A DNA stretch of 64,000 nt from Trichomonas vaginalis G3 (taxonomy: Eukaryota; Parabasalia; Trichomonadida; Trichomonadidae): positions 4,588,001 to 4,652,000 of the forward strand of contig NC_067203.1 in assembly GCF_026262505.1 (NCBI RefSeq). The letters run 5' to 3'. Both the position numbers and the translations under genes were made by a program. The notes beneath the pieces are model-generated. The model was not told where the DNA came from, made no database searches, and saw only the letters and a program-made list of their open reading frames with translations. This document shows positions 1-9,758 of this stretch, one piece after another (within the stretch, counting starts at the first letter, position 1; each line of letters opens with the position of its first letter).

Positions 1-936
1 ATACATTTCATTGTTATTTTTCGGAATGAGTTTACACTGTGTACCATTTTTTAAGGAGTGTACAAACTGCCATCTAAAATATTTATTTTCTTCATTGACA
101 GAAAAATCACCAACAATAGTTTCAATATTTTTTGTTCCTATCAAACTTTGGTATATTTCGTTAACATATGTTTTATCCGCCTTCTTCTCTAACTCATCGT
201 TAACATATGTTTTATCCGCTTTAAGGTCTAAACATCCTGAAACCCATCCTGTATCGGCTTTAACTTTAAAAGTCTTTGATGTCCATTCATGATACCATTC
301 AACCCTTTCTTTAATTTCATTATCTTTTTCATCAACATAAACCAAATTTGCCTTCTTCTCTAACTCATCGTTAACATATGTTTTATCCGCTTTAAGGTCT
401 AAACATCCTGAAACCCATCCTGTATCAGCTTTAGTTTTAAAAATCTTTGATGTCCATTCATGATACCATTCAACCCTTTCTTTAATTTCATTATCTTTTT
501 CATCCACATATTCCTTATCTACTTTCTTCTCTAACTCACTATCCACATATTCCTTATCTGCTTTCTTCATTATGTCATTTAGGAAACCCTCTATGAATTC
601 CTCATTTAAATTAAATCTTCCAATCTTCAAAACTTTAGGAAATGCATTTAATGCGTAATATCTCTGTTCTTCTGGTGGAATTGATGTTATATCATCCGTT
701 ATTCCTTTAATTTTTGAATTCATAAATAAAATTTCTTTTATATTTGATATCACTGCACCACCTTTGCAAACGAATTCGAAATGGTCATTTTTCAATACTA
801 TCTCCAAATCTCCATATTTCAACCTTTGCGTTTGTTCTGCCGTCTTTGAATTATATGCATATATGGCATATGTAATGGTTTGAAGGACCTGGGTGCTTTG
901 CGCCTTAAGTTGCTGTGGTTGCTGTTGTTTAATCAT
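1..936 (-). CDS. Tail-fibre-like repeat protein, 3' part beyond window
   Basis: Open for 312 codons from ATG at 934-936 to the window edge, so the C-terminus is missing. The N-terminal ~130 residues are a Gln-rich start and a mixed domain. After that come repeated ADK-x-YV and ELEKKADK-type heptad modules, and a 57-residue module (with EWYHEWTSK and TGWVSGCLDLKADK) present twice. The same KADK/ADKNHTH style recurs in the fibre-like protein of the complete Maverick at 45364-46979. Such short coiled repeats are typical of trimeric fibres; a receptor-binding role in the particle is inference. The start follows an AT-rich TTTATTTTTAAATC stretch like other Maverick starts. No frameshift is seen. 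Confidence 0.7.
   Translation of the reverse strand, partial: MIKQQQPQQLKAQSTQVLQTITYAIYAYNSKTAEQTQRLKYGDLEIVLKNDHFEFVCKGGAVISNIKEILFMNSKIKGITDDITSIPPEEQRYYALNAFPKVLKIGRFNLNEEFIEGFLNDIMKKADKEYVDSELEKKVDKEYVDEKDNEIKERVEWYHEWTSKIFKTKADTGWVSGCLDLKADKTYVNDELEKKANLVYVDEKDNEIKERVEWYHEWTSKTFKVKADTGWVSGCLDLKADKTYVNDELEKKADKTYVNEIYQSLIGTKNIETIVGDFSVNEENKYFRWQFVHSLKNGTQCKLIPKNNNEMY
181..522. repeat. 171-bp tandem duplication inside fibre-like gene
   Basis: Two nearly identical copies, 181-351 and 352-522, each 57 codons, so the reading frame is kept. They encode the EWYHEWTSK...TGWVSGCLDLKADK module. Copies differ at only a few bases, pointing to recent expansion of the fibre shaft. Confidence 0.85.
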
Positions 937-2161
937 TTATTATGATTTAAAAATAAATATTTAATCTGTTATCTCATCAGCTATTTTTTCTATTTGAAAT
1001 TGCCATAATATTTCATTCATAAATTTTAAATCACAATCAAATAGGTCAGTTATTCTAAATTTAATATTTGATAAATCTTTTGAATGAAGAATAAATGAAT
1101 TCCCGGATAATTGAAACGGATATGATAAAGAAATGTGTTTAAGTTGATGGATAAAATGTTTTGTATTGATGGTAAGAGTTGGGGTCTAATGTTTGATGTG
1201 AAAATCTCATTGGGGTATTAACTTTATCACATTTTGATTAAAATGAAATTGGAACCAGTGTCAGAATACAAAACATCCCCAAATCTTTTTCAAAATTTAA
1301 TATTCCCAACAATGAACGAAGATGAGGAGTACAAAATTTAATTTTCAGCGGGAATTTAATAAGGTTATTTATTTCATCAAGTTCAAAAAGTTTATCAGGT
1401 TTTGATTTAAAATTTTCTTCATACCATACGATAAATGATTCATTTAAATAACTTAAAATCATGTTAATATCCCATTTCGCTATCACATTATTTATATACA
1501 TATCATACGTTTTTCATGGTCATCTTTAATAAATGATATATAATCTGAAGGGTCTAAAAAGAATGGGATTAAATTTACCACTCACAGAAACGAGAGTAAC
1601 ATTATAAATTCCGCTAACTGTTAAATTTAATTCACAGTTTATTATCGAAATAATATTGATAATTGACATTTTTATTACGATTAAAAATATGGTAAAGCGT
1701 TATTTTCCAGTGATAAATAAAACTAGAATAAGATTACCTCAAGAATTCATAAATTCAACGAATAAGAAATTCATTCATGTTATAAATTTTAGTGTTTTCA
1801 GAAAATATGAGTCAATGTCATATTCATCAACAGGTTATATTTCACTTCATTCAAATTTAGTTCAATCAACCCATATAATGACCATTTCATAAGATTTTCA
1901 GATGGTATTAAAATGTAATTGATAGATTAAAATATGAACAGATTGACAATATCGAATTTTTGGAATTTTGGTTTAAATATCCCGATGGAAAAAAGATTGA
2001 AGTTAAAGATAAAGCTGATACTATAACAAAAACAATTACAATGACCGATCCAGATAGTGGGGAACAAAAAGAAATAAAACAAACGATAGAAACTGGTGAA
2101 AGGTCAATTATTATCGATTATGATTCAAGGATTATTATTCAATAATGTTAATGCTTGAATA
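937..2161. other. Decayed Maverick gene tract
   Basis: This stretch lies between the fibre-like gene and the pseudogene at 2162-2821. In the complete Maverick the equivalent place holds three small plus-strand genes (46997-47962). Here only short open pieces remain: 1656-1892 (+) with hydrophobic and beta-rich text, and 1960-2145 (+), a 61-residue acidic/basic peptide with YPDGKKIEV. A minus-strand open piece at 1238-1501 has no recognisable relative. I read the tract as remnants of small structural genes broken by indels; this rests on position more than sequence. Confidence 0.45.
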
Positions 2162-2821
2162 TTAAATAGCCTTAACAAAGAATTTTTCAAGTGATATTTT
2201 ATATTCATCAACTATTTTATTATAAATATCATTATATGTTAAATGAAGTTCAGTTGTTGTTCCGTTCTTGATATCTTAATTGTGCTAATATCCTTTATAG
2301 GATTTATTTTTGCAACTGTTCCGCAGCATGAAACCTCATCATCTATGAAAAATTGAATCTTAACGTCTGAATCTTGAACATCACAAAGAATGGCGATAAT
2401 GTGAATTAATGATTCATAAGGTAAAATAATTAAACAGGATTGGTCAATTAAATTTATTATTGAATCATAATTATTAATTATTATATCACGGTAAATTTTC
2501 ATTAATTCTGAATTAATGTCTATTTTATATGGGTCTCGATGTTTGATGAAAAAGGTGGGGTATGTTGGATAAGTGGGAATTCAACAGGTTTTATCGGTTC
2601 GATAAAATGATTGGGTCCCATTCTCATGGTTTTCTCATTCTCCTCATTCTTCGGTAAGTCACGAGTTAATAAATTTGGTTGAGTTGCTGACCTTGTTAAT
2701 TCGGGCTAACATTAACTTTAACATTTTGAATAATTCGTGATTTATCATCATTTACGTTATAACCAACCGTAATCTCTGCTTTTGCGTTAGTGTTCTTTTG
2801 ACTAGTGAAACGTCTTCTCAT
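2162..2821 (-). pseudogene. Broken homologue of the Maverick B protein at 48022-48636
   Basis: Starts at ATG 2819-2821 (MRRRFT...; the homologue begins MRSKS) behind TTTTTTTTATTCG. A stop appears after about 43 codons (VNVSPN*). A second open piece at 2239-2502 matches the C-terminal half of the 48022-48636 protein: DEVSCCGT against PEIECCGQ with the same spacing to the next block. A further frameshift near 2270 moves the end of the match (GTTTELHLTYND against GTTGVEFKYKYS) into another frame, reaching a stop at 2162. Function is unknown in both elements. The alignment was made by eye. Confidence 0.65.
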
Positions 2822-3950
2822 TTATATTCGAATAAAAAAAATATATTTAAACTTTTATTTTGCTGGAACTTTTGAATCTATTATTTCCTGTATTTGTTCA
2901 TGAAGTTGATTTTTAGCATTTTCATCGAAATTAATAGACCGAATATATTCATTAATTGCATTCTTATAATCATTTAGGGTTGTTAAAAATATCAAAAATT
3001 AGCGTTTTGAAGACACCATGGTGTCTTATAATTTTCCCTTCCTTATTGGCGTGTAGAAATAAATGCGCCAATAGATTGAAGGAGAAGAATTGTTTTTCTC
3101 TTAATGAACTTTAATCCTTTTGATATAAGAATATTAAAAACATTAATATAATTTCGATTTCGGAAATTAAATTTCCAAATTTTTTGTCGATTTCGGAAAT
3201 AACAGGATCCCGCATCCAACACGCAACAACAAAACACAAAACACACTTTTTGGTTCTTTCATCGTTTTAATCGTAATTTATGTAATACATGATTTGGATA
3301 AATTTTACAAAAATAGAACCTATATTATATTCTTTTCAAAGATTCTTGCAAATCATCAAAAATAATTGTATTTTAAAAAACGATCAAATTATCCTTTCAT
3401 TATTTTAAACTTAAATTAGTTTTTATGATTGACTAAAGCAATCATATTTATTCATCATTAAATAAACAAAAAAATAATATTTGAGAGTTATTTCAAAAAA
3501 AACACATTGAATTTATTAATTTGTCTCAATTTCAGTATTATAAATTTTTATAATTTCAATATTTTGAAATACACTTTTTAATATTTCAATATTTATGATA
3601 TTTCAATGTATTAAGTGGTCTCAAATTGAGCTTCTCAAATATAAGTTGGCCTATTCAAATAATAAAATTAAATAATATTTAAAATAATAAATAAAAGTGA
3701 TTGAGGTCATAGCAAAACGGCTGTTTCAGTCATTAATTCTTAAAAATAAAAAGGGTAAAAACTAAATACAATGGGTAAAATTCAATAGTGTCTGTGCTAT
3801 CGTTCAATTTGAAGGTGTCTTTTGAAACCGCAAGACACATTGAATTTTTGAATAGTGTATTATGGTTTGACAGACACCAATGAAAAAAATAAAATGATAT
3901 TTATTTTAAATATATAAGATCCTTATATAAAATATAAATATTTTATCGTT
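2822..3950. other. Non-coding AT-rich tract of Maverick A with palindrome
   Basis: No supportable gene. At 3010-3027 there is a perfect 18-bp palindrome, AAGACACCATGGTGTCTT. Related GTGTCT/AGACAC words recur near 3816-3880. The rest is AT-rich and low in complexity. Confidence 0.6.
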
Positions 3951-4877
3951 TTATTTTCTTGTTTTAGAAATGTTTTTTATTGAAAAATCAATAAAACTAA
4001 CTCCAAAATAAAATTTTTGATTTAAAGACACTATGATGACACCAGGCAAATCTTCCAAGACACCTATCGTCGGGAATCTAACAACCCTATAATCATTTGA
4101 TTTCTCAATTTTTCTTTTATCTGATTCCTTAACTAAATCATAAGTTAAACCTCGTTGCTGATATAATGGTTTCTTAATTAAATCTTTGAATGCTTGAGAT
4201 AAAGCACCTGATGCAATTCTTGCTACTATAATTGGTTGGAATTGCTGTTTAAGTTCATCTTTAACATTTGCGAAAACTGGATCGAATAAAGCAACTTTAA
4301 AGAATTTCTTAGCTGAAATTTCAGGTCTAATATTTGCATATTGACCATCAAACTGGTTAGAATATCGTGGTAATCCATCCGGTCCCTCTTCAATAGCATT
4401 TAATTCTTCATTGAAATAAGAATATGGATTATGACGGTATGAATTAATTGGACCATTTTCACCTTCTCTAATGTATTGTTTAACAGCTTTTCCATTTTCA
4501 TCAAATTGCATAGGATAACGTTCATTATATACTTTACGTTTAGGATAATCAGATATAGTTAATTTATAACCATTTATGACTTTAATATTACCTTGACCAT
4601 CAGTAACGAAAACTTCATTTATACCATCAGGTTTTCCATTTGGACCCGTAATGTCTGCTTCATGTGCTTCCCAATTTGGACCATGACGTTTGGCATATGC
4701 TTGAGCTTCTGGTAATGTTAAAACGTTTCTCATTTGTTTAACATCTTTTTGAAGACCAGCAACAATATGAACTAATTCTTTCATTCCATCAGGAACTTTC
4801 ATAGTTCTATTATATGCACCCCTTTTGTTTGTCCCTTGTTTTAATGGAACCTGTAGAAGATTTGCTATTTCTGTCAT
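3951..4877 (-). CDS. Maverick protein of 308 aa, probably structural
   Basis: Complete open frame, ATG at 4875-4877 behind a TTTTTTATTTATAA stretch. Residues 1-60 include a basic start and a possible short coiled coil ([13 protein letters not shown]). Residues ~75-115 hold [19 protein letters not shown] followed by [11 protein letters not shown], a Gly/Asp-rich block that I associate with conserved proteins of polinton-like and giant viruses. The rest is mixed alpha/beta without clear catalytic motifs. It lies directly downstream of the ATPase (same strand, ~40 bases apart), suggesting a late or morphogenesis role. No counterpart was found in Maverick B, so the two elements differ in gene content. 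Confidence 0.6.
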   Translation of the reverse strand: MTEIANLLQVPLKQGTNKRGAYNRTMKVPDGMKELVHIVAGLQKDVKQMRNVLTLPEAQAYAKRHGPNWEAHEADITGPNGKPDGINEVFVTDGQGNIKVINGYKLTISDYPKRKVYNERYPMQFDENGKAVKQYIREGENGPINSYRHNPYSYFNEELNAIEEGPDGLPRYSNQFDGQYANIRPEISAKKFFKVALFDPVFANVKDELKQQFQPIIVARIASGALSQAFKDLIKKPLYQQRGLTYDLVKESDKRKIEKSNDYRVVRFPTIGVLEDLPGVIIVSLNQKFYFGVSFIDFSIKNISKTRK

Positions 4878-4917
4878 GTTTAATTATAAATAAAAAATAA
4901 AAATTAATTATAAAAAG

Positions 4918-5746
4918 TTAATCAAATTTAACACTTCCTTTATTTAAATCAACTATTATTTTTCCATGTTCACCTAATTGCTGATATTGTGTGTAAAGTT
5001 CATTAATGCTCATTGGTAAATTCACTTGATAAAGCATAACGTTCAACTGTTGACGACTAAACCCACTGAAAATGAAAAGGGTTGATAGATTTGATTTAAT
5101 GTTTGTGCTTAATGCTTTGAAGTATTGAACAGCCATGAAGAATGAACACTGAATGTGTCGACATTGAGTTAATAACTGATTAAAATATGATTTCTCATTT
5201 GTTATTAGTTTTGATTTCACTGCATCATCTAGAAAAATGAGTGAATGCAAAAATTCTCTATCAAAATTTGAAATAGAAAGTGTTTCAAATATTTCATCCC
5301 GTTGTTTATCAATAATTTTATCCTCTAATCCTTGCTTCTTGATTGTATTATATAATTCTTTATACATTAAAAAGTTTTTTTAAATAATCTTCTGCTTCTT
5401 CTTGTGATAAATAAATAATTGGAATTTTGATTAAATGCTTTAAAGATTCAAATGTATCATCTGAAGGTGAACCTGAACGGTTGATATAAATTAACACATG
5501 TGAATGGGGGGAAGTGTTAGCAATAATGATAATTTGTTTTAATATCGTTAATGTTTTACCTTTATTTTGTTTACCAATTGCTGCAGTGATTGAATTTAAG
5601 TAACATTCAGAATATGGAATTTTCATTAATTTTTCCTTAGATAGAGCATTTCTATTATCACTCAATGCTTCATTAATCATATCATCTACGTATGTATTAT
5701 ATACTCCTGCTAATTCTTCATAAGGGGTGGATGAATTTAAATCCAT
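4918..5746 (-). pseudogene. A32/FtsK-like packaging ATPase, frameshifted
   Basis: Two overlapping frames. The first, from ATG 5744-5746 (128 codons), contains the P-loop GKQNKGKT at about residue 58. The second (4918-5367) contains the Walker B LIFLDD and the C-terminal FIFSGFSRQQLNVM block. The intact ATPase of Maverick B (49060-49947) has the same blocks in the same order, with FVIFQGFSRYDIEL, so these are one gene. The frame changes near 5360-5380 beside a run of seven A followed by five T: an indel or a sequencing error. The product would pump element DNA into capsids. Confidence 0.75.
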
Positions 5747-5770
5747 TTAACCAAAAATAAATTTATAATT

Positions 5771-7411
5771 TTAAACATTTCTATTCATCAATATTTCATC
5801 ATATGAACTTCTATACTGTGGTGGTGTACCTGTTGGATGATATTTCAAACCTTCATCCGGTGTCCATGTCCAATATGTAGTCCTAGTAAACCAAACCTGA
5901 GGAGGATTTGTCACCTTTGAACAGTAAGTGTCATTATACACCCTGAATGATTGGATAAGCTTTCACTTGTATGTAACTTGTGAGTTGAAAGTTTCTAATC
6001 CATCAAAGAATATATACCCGCTCCATCACGTTGAACTGGAATAGTGCATAAGAATGAAGTTTGGTCTTTCATGTTCTAGCTAATGGCGTGCCATTAATCA
6101 TCATCAGTGGTCTAGTTAATGAGTCCTCATATTCTTCCGTGCATTCATTCACCCATCTAAATCAGAAGCTTGAAGCATACGTGTAAAGAATATGTCGCCC
6201 ACTGTGGTCATCGCTTGATCGGGGAAGTTTCTGGAATCTATAGTGACCTGAAGACCTTGAAGCATTGGATTTTCTAAAACTGTTCTTTGCATTGCATTCT
6301 TCGGAAATGTTAACACAACATCTGTAACATTATGAAGAGCGTATGAGAAATCTGAGCTAATACCTTCAGGAGTGATGCAACCTCCATTTAGTGAACGAAC
6401 GTCAATATGTTGAGCTGGAATCATGAATGGATCTTCCTTACTGAATAAACGTGGTATTGCTTTAACTGATTCTTCAATTAAACCGTATCCTGGTGTAATG
6501 CATTTATCCTCTAAAACTTCCATCTTTGTGCATGAAATAATAACGTTATCAACTTTTGCGTCAGCAGATGTAGCGGCTAAGCTTGTAATTAATTTGGCAG
6601 GAAGTCCGATTTGTTGGAATTTGCGATCATATTTATAAACATGATTCATAATCTTTTCATAATTTTCATCAGTTATCTTTTCATAAACGTAATTTTGTAA
6701 ATCAGCAACTCTTAACGGGTCAACCTGACAAAATACTAAAGTATCCCTGAAAACATAATATTTAAGAATGATTTCACCAAATGATTTAGGATAATCATCG
6801 AACGCCTGAAATGCTAACAAATCATTTACCGGAATAATCATATCAAAAGTGACATCAACTTCTTCATTTGCGTTCTTGAAAACTTCTGAAGGGTCAATAT
6901 ATTTACCACATACTGAGTTATCATATTTTTGAACATTATTATATAACGAATGAACAAACTTTTTAACTTTCCTTTCTGATTTTGGTTTATATGTTGCAAA
7001 TGCGAAAGATTCACGGGCGCAATCCATCTGAAGATAACCGGCATCACCTCTTTCGGTTTCTACTTCTAATTGTTTAAAGCTTTGATTTGATGATTTGTAA
7101 CCAACGAATAAACGCATGCATTTAAAAGCGGCATCACATGTGAAAGCTTTATTTGAAACTAGAGTTGCTTTAACTTTGCGTTTAATATATGTGTCACCTA
7201 ATTGATTCACATCATGAGCTGGATTTGTAATTCTTAAATGAGTTTGTTTATCATCAAAATATGGAGCATCAGAGTCATAGCATGAACTTTCAAGTTCTCT
7301 ATAATATCTTCTACCGTCATTCTTTGTGAATATTTCATTTATCTTTTCGAATGAATGAAACACATTTCCATTAATCGGTTTAGTGTTTGGCACCAAATAG
7401 TTAGTCGTCAT
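5771..7411 (-). pseudogene. Major capsid-like protein, 3' end decayed
   Basis: Open for 420 codons from ATG 7409-7411, behind TTTTTTATTTAA, to a stop at ~6149. Homology-like text (NECTEEYEDSLTRPLMMING, then CTIPVQRDGAG, then NPPQVWFTRTTYW) continues to 5771 but in changing frames, so at least two indels break the C-terminus; the first sits in a GGG run. Total length would be ~545 codons, near the 524 of the capsid-like protein in Maverick B. The beta-rich composition and the block TIDSRNFPD...FFTRMLQASDLD resemble what I know of polinton double jelly-roll capsid proteins. Assignment rests on size, composition and neighbours (ATPase, small membrane-active proteins), not on a structural search. 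Confidence 0.65.
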
Positions 7412-7480
7412 TTATTATTAAATAAAAAATCAAAATTAAAAGATGAAAATGAATTTTTAATTTTAATGAAATAATCAACT

Positions 7481-7696
7481 ATGGCTGCAGGATTCTTTAA
7501 AAAATTATGGGATAAAGTAAAAAGAGGAGCGCATAAAGTTTGGGAAACAATGAAGAAAGGAGCAAATTGGATATTTAAGAATAAAGAAGCAATTAGTGAC
7601 GTTGCTGAATCAATAACACCAAAAGCTGCCCCAATAAGAGAAATATTAAATAAAGGAGAAAAAGTTTATCAAAGACTTCAACCGATACTAAGATAA
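7481..7696 (+). CDS. Small basic amphipathic protein (MAAGFFKKLWD family)
   Basis: 71 residues, beginning MAAGFFKKLWDKVKRGAHK, an aromatic/basic amphipathic helix, followed by further Lys-rich helices and no membrane-spanning segment. The first 11 residues are identical to those of the convergent gene at 7721-7957. Position beside the capsid gene and composition suggest a particle protein that binds DNA or disturbs membranes, comparable in style to small internal proteins of adenovirus-like capsids; this is inference. Confidence 0.6.
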   Translation: MAAGFFKKLWDKVKRGAHKVWETMKKGANWIFKNKEAISDVAESITPKAAPIREILNKGEKVYQRLQPILR

Positions 7697-7720
7697 AAAT
7701 AATATTTATTTATTTTTCCA

Positions 7721-7957
7721 CTATCTACCTCCTATTTTATTAAGTATTCCTTCAGCTATTCCACCAATTGCGTTACCTGCTTGTGCTCCCATCGCCGGAT
7801 TACCTGCTTTAGTACCTAATACTCCACCTATGATAGTTCCTGCCGTTTTCGCTACTGGTGCCAAAAAGTTTGCAACGGGTTTAATAATCTTTTGATGAAC
7901 CCAACCCGCAGCTTTCTTAATTCCATCCCATAATTTTTTAAAGAATCCTGCCGCCAT
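7721..7957 (-). CDS. Small Gly/Ala-rich amphipathic protein (MAAGFFKKLWD family)
   Basis: 78 residues. The same 11-residue start as 7481-7696, then AAGWVHQKIIKPVANF and a Gly/Ala-rich hydrophobic stretch (TIIGGVLGTKAGNPAMG) that could insert into membranes. It is convergent with 7481-7696, 24 bases between stops. A Gly/Ala-rich protein of similar style sits at 51071-51598 in Maverick B. Likely minor virion or membrane-active protein; exact role unknown. Confidence 0.6.
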   Translation of the reverse strand: MAAGFFKKLWDGIKKAAGWVHQKIIKPVANFLAPVAKTAGTIIGGVLGTKAGNPAMGAQAGNAIGGIAEGILNKIGGR

Positions 7958-8022
7958 TTCTGATTTAATATTAATTAAAAATATATTTCATCACTTATAT
8001 TCTAATTTTTATTTAATGATAA

Positions 8023-8391
8023 ATGAAACCGATTTTAAAAATAAATGAAACAGAGGAGGAAGAAATAAATGAAAGTGAAAATGTTCAACAAAAAATAAAC
8101 GTTGTTAAACCAATTACTGAAATAAAAATTTTTTCATCTGTTGAAGAATTTAATGACTACTATGCTAACAATAAAAAATTATTTGAAGAATTGACAACGT
8201 GTAAATTGAATAAAATGTTTAAAGTTGATGGATTCAAAATTTCAAAAATAAAGGGGGTGGTTAGTTTGAAATCTATTCCTCAATCAAGAATCACCTCATT
8301 AATGAAAATAGATGATTTAACAAAAAGAATAGAAGAGATTGAAGAAAGAATGAATCAAATAATTGATTTCATAAATTCAAATAATCATTAG
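8023..8391 (+). CDS. Small coiled-coil Maverick protein
   Basis: 122 residues, ATG behind TTTTTATTTAATGATAA. The N-terminus is very acidic (ETEEEEINESEN), the middle is mixed, and the last ~35 residues form a probable coiled coil (DDLTKRIEEIEERMNQI). No recognised family. Acidic plus coiled coil suggests an assembly or scaffold role, but nothing proves it. Confidence 0.5.
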   Translation: MKPILKINETEEEEINESENVQQKINVVKPITEIKIFSSVEEFNDYYANNKKLFEELTTCKLNKMFKVDGFKISKIKGVVSLKSIPQSRITSLMKIDDLTKRIEEIEERMNQIIDFINSNNH

Positions 8392-8478
8392 TTTCTTAAA
8401 GCTCTATGTTGATTCTGAGACATGAATTTTTAAAGTTTATTTTTTAAAAAATTTTATTTCATTATGGTAGTGAATCTT

Positions 8479-9069
8479 TCATTCATGAAAATAATTATTT
8501 CTAATTTCTTTTATTCTCTCGTACATACTAGATTTGAAGAATTCAGAACTTTTACCATAATCTCCTAAATGTTTTCTTATCCCTAACGTGTGCCAGTTAT
8601 TATATGAAACTGAATAAACTTTATCTTTATCTTTACACCTTTCATCACTTCCAATATATTTATATCTCAGTTTTGATTTAGCATTTTCATATTCATTAAC
8701 GTTTAATAATTCACAGTCTTCCTTTTTAAATATATGTTTAAGATATTCAGAATTTAATACTCTACGTTTATATGCTCCTAACTTAGTTCTAAAGGTTTTT
8801 CTACAAAATTTAGGAATTCCATCCTCTTTAATGTCATCAATGATTTCCATTTCATTAGTTTCAATTTCTTTTTCTCGTTTATGAGGTCTTTGATTATGAC
8901 TCCATTGATTCCATGAAATTAAATATTCTTTATCATTATATTTATACCTCATTAGCTTATTTTGGCTTTCATATTCATTTAATAATTCACAGTCTTCCTT
9001 TTTAAATTGAAGTTTAACCCATTCAGGATTTAAACAATGTTTAATTAATCGCGGAATATCTGACATCAT
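8479..9069 (-). CDS. Two-repeat FKKEDCELLN-type protein
   Basis: 196 residues starting with two adjacent ATG codons (9064-9069). It contains the same ~50-residue module twice: FKKEDCELLNEYESQNKL..RYKY..ISWNQW and FKKEDCELLN.NEYENAKSKLRYKY..SVSYNNW. The pattern 'F..E.C.LL..Y.N....L.Y.....S..NW' resembles repeat modules seen beside nuclease domains in large DNA viruses and phages, but the zinc-binding cysteines usual there are absent. A DNA-binding role is inferred. It is the last gene before the right end of Maverick A. Confidence 0.5.
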   Translation of the reverse strand: MMSDIPRLIKHCLNPEWVKLQFKKEDCELLNEYESQNKLMRYKYNDKEYLISWNQWSHNQRPHKREKEIETNEMEIIDDIKEDGIPKFCRKTFRTKLGAYKRRVLNSEYLKHIFKKEDCELLNVNEYENAKSKLRYKYIGSDERCKDKDKVYSVSYNNWHTLGIRKHLGDYGKSSEFFKSSMYERIKEIRNNYFHE

Positions 9070-9758
9070 CTATATATAGCTTCTTTTATAAAAGATAAAA
9101 AATAAATTATTTTAAAATTAATGTTAATTTTTTAAAATGTGTTTATAAATAAATATATTTTAATGCATCGTCTATATATAGATGTAACAAAAAAAGTCAC
9201 ACAACCCTTCCTACTACTAGGCAATTTGATACATTTTCCATTTATTTTTAATGAGAATCTTTGAAAAATCATGCAAAGAATCCATACTGTTCTTTCGAAA
9301 CAATAATATAAAGTTTGATTATTTTTATACGTTTATTTTTGATTTTTCTGAAGTGGCATGACAAAAAAAATTATCGTTAAATAATCATATAATTGTTTAA
9401 TTAACAAATCTTTCTCAACATTTTCGTAAAATTTTGCGGTAGAAATTTGAGAAGAATATTATTTTGATTTTTCAGAAATGTCCTATAGAAAGGAAATTTT
9501 ACATCATGAATGTTATAGTGTGCTTAATTTCTACTTTGCATAGCATATCATACATAAAAGTATCATCATACTCTCAAAAAAATTTTATTCAATCGATAGC
9601 AAATCATAATAATCATAAGGAACGCAATAATACACTAAACACATTATAATCTATTTGTTTCCCTGTTCCAAAATACAGACAATTTCCATAAAAATCATGC
9701 TTGCAATAAAGGGGTAAAATAATTACCCTGACGTTAAGCAAACTCAAATACTTCCGGA
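9070..9758. other. Junction of Maverick A with host DNA, non-coding
   Basis: AT-rich, no supportable gene. Two TCTATATATAG motifs, near 9070 and 9171, may mark the element edge. From about 9200 the base use becomes that of a host upstream region. No clear TCA-Y-W initiator directly precedes the gene starting at 9759. Confidence 0.5.

Larger units (their letters stand above)
1..9190. mobile_element. Maverick/Polinton 'A', right-hand part, decayed
   Basis: Virus-like gene cluster cut by the left window edge. It holds a fibre-like protein, structural proteins, an A32-like packaging ATPase, a capsid-like gene and small amphipathic proteins. The fibre gene and the gene at 2162-2821 correspond in order to 45364-46979 and 48022-48636 of the complete element further right. 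The capsid gene, the ATPase and the 2162-2821 gene carry frameshifts, so this is an older copy. Polymerase and integrase are not in the window part. I could not find its terminal inverted repeat or target duplication; the right limit is placed near 9190 because virus-like coding ends at 9069 and two TCTATATATAG motifs lie at about 9070 and 9171. Confidence 0.75.

Noticed and set aside
3043-3246. Minus-strand open frame starting MCFVFCCCVLDAG
   Set aside because: Short, low-complexity, no leader motif and in a non-coding AT-rich tract.
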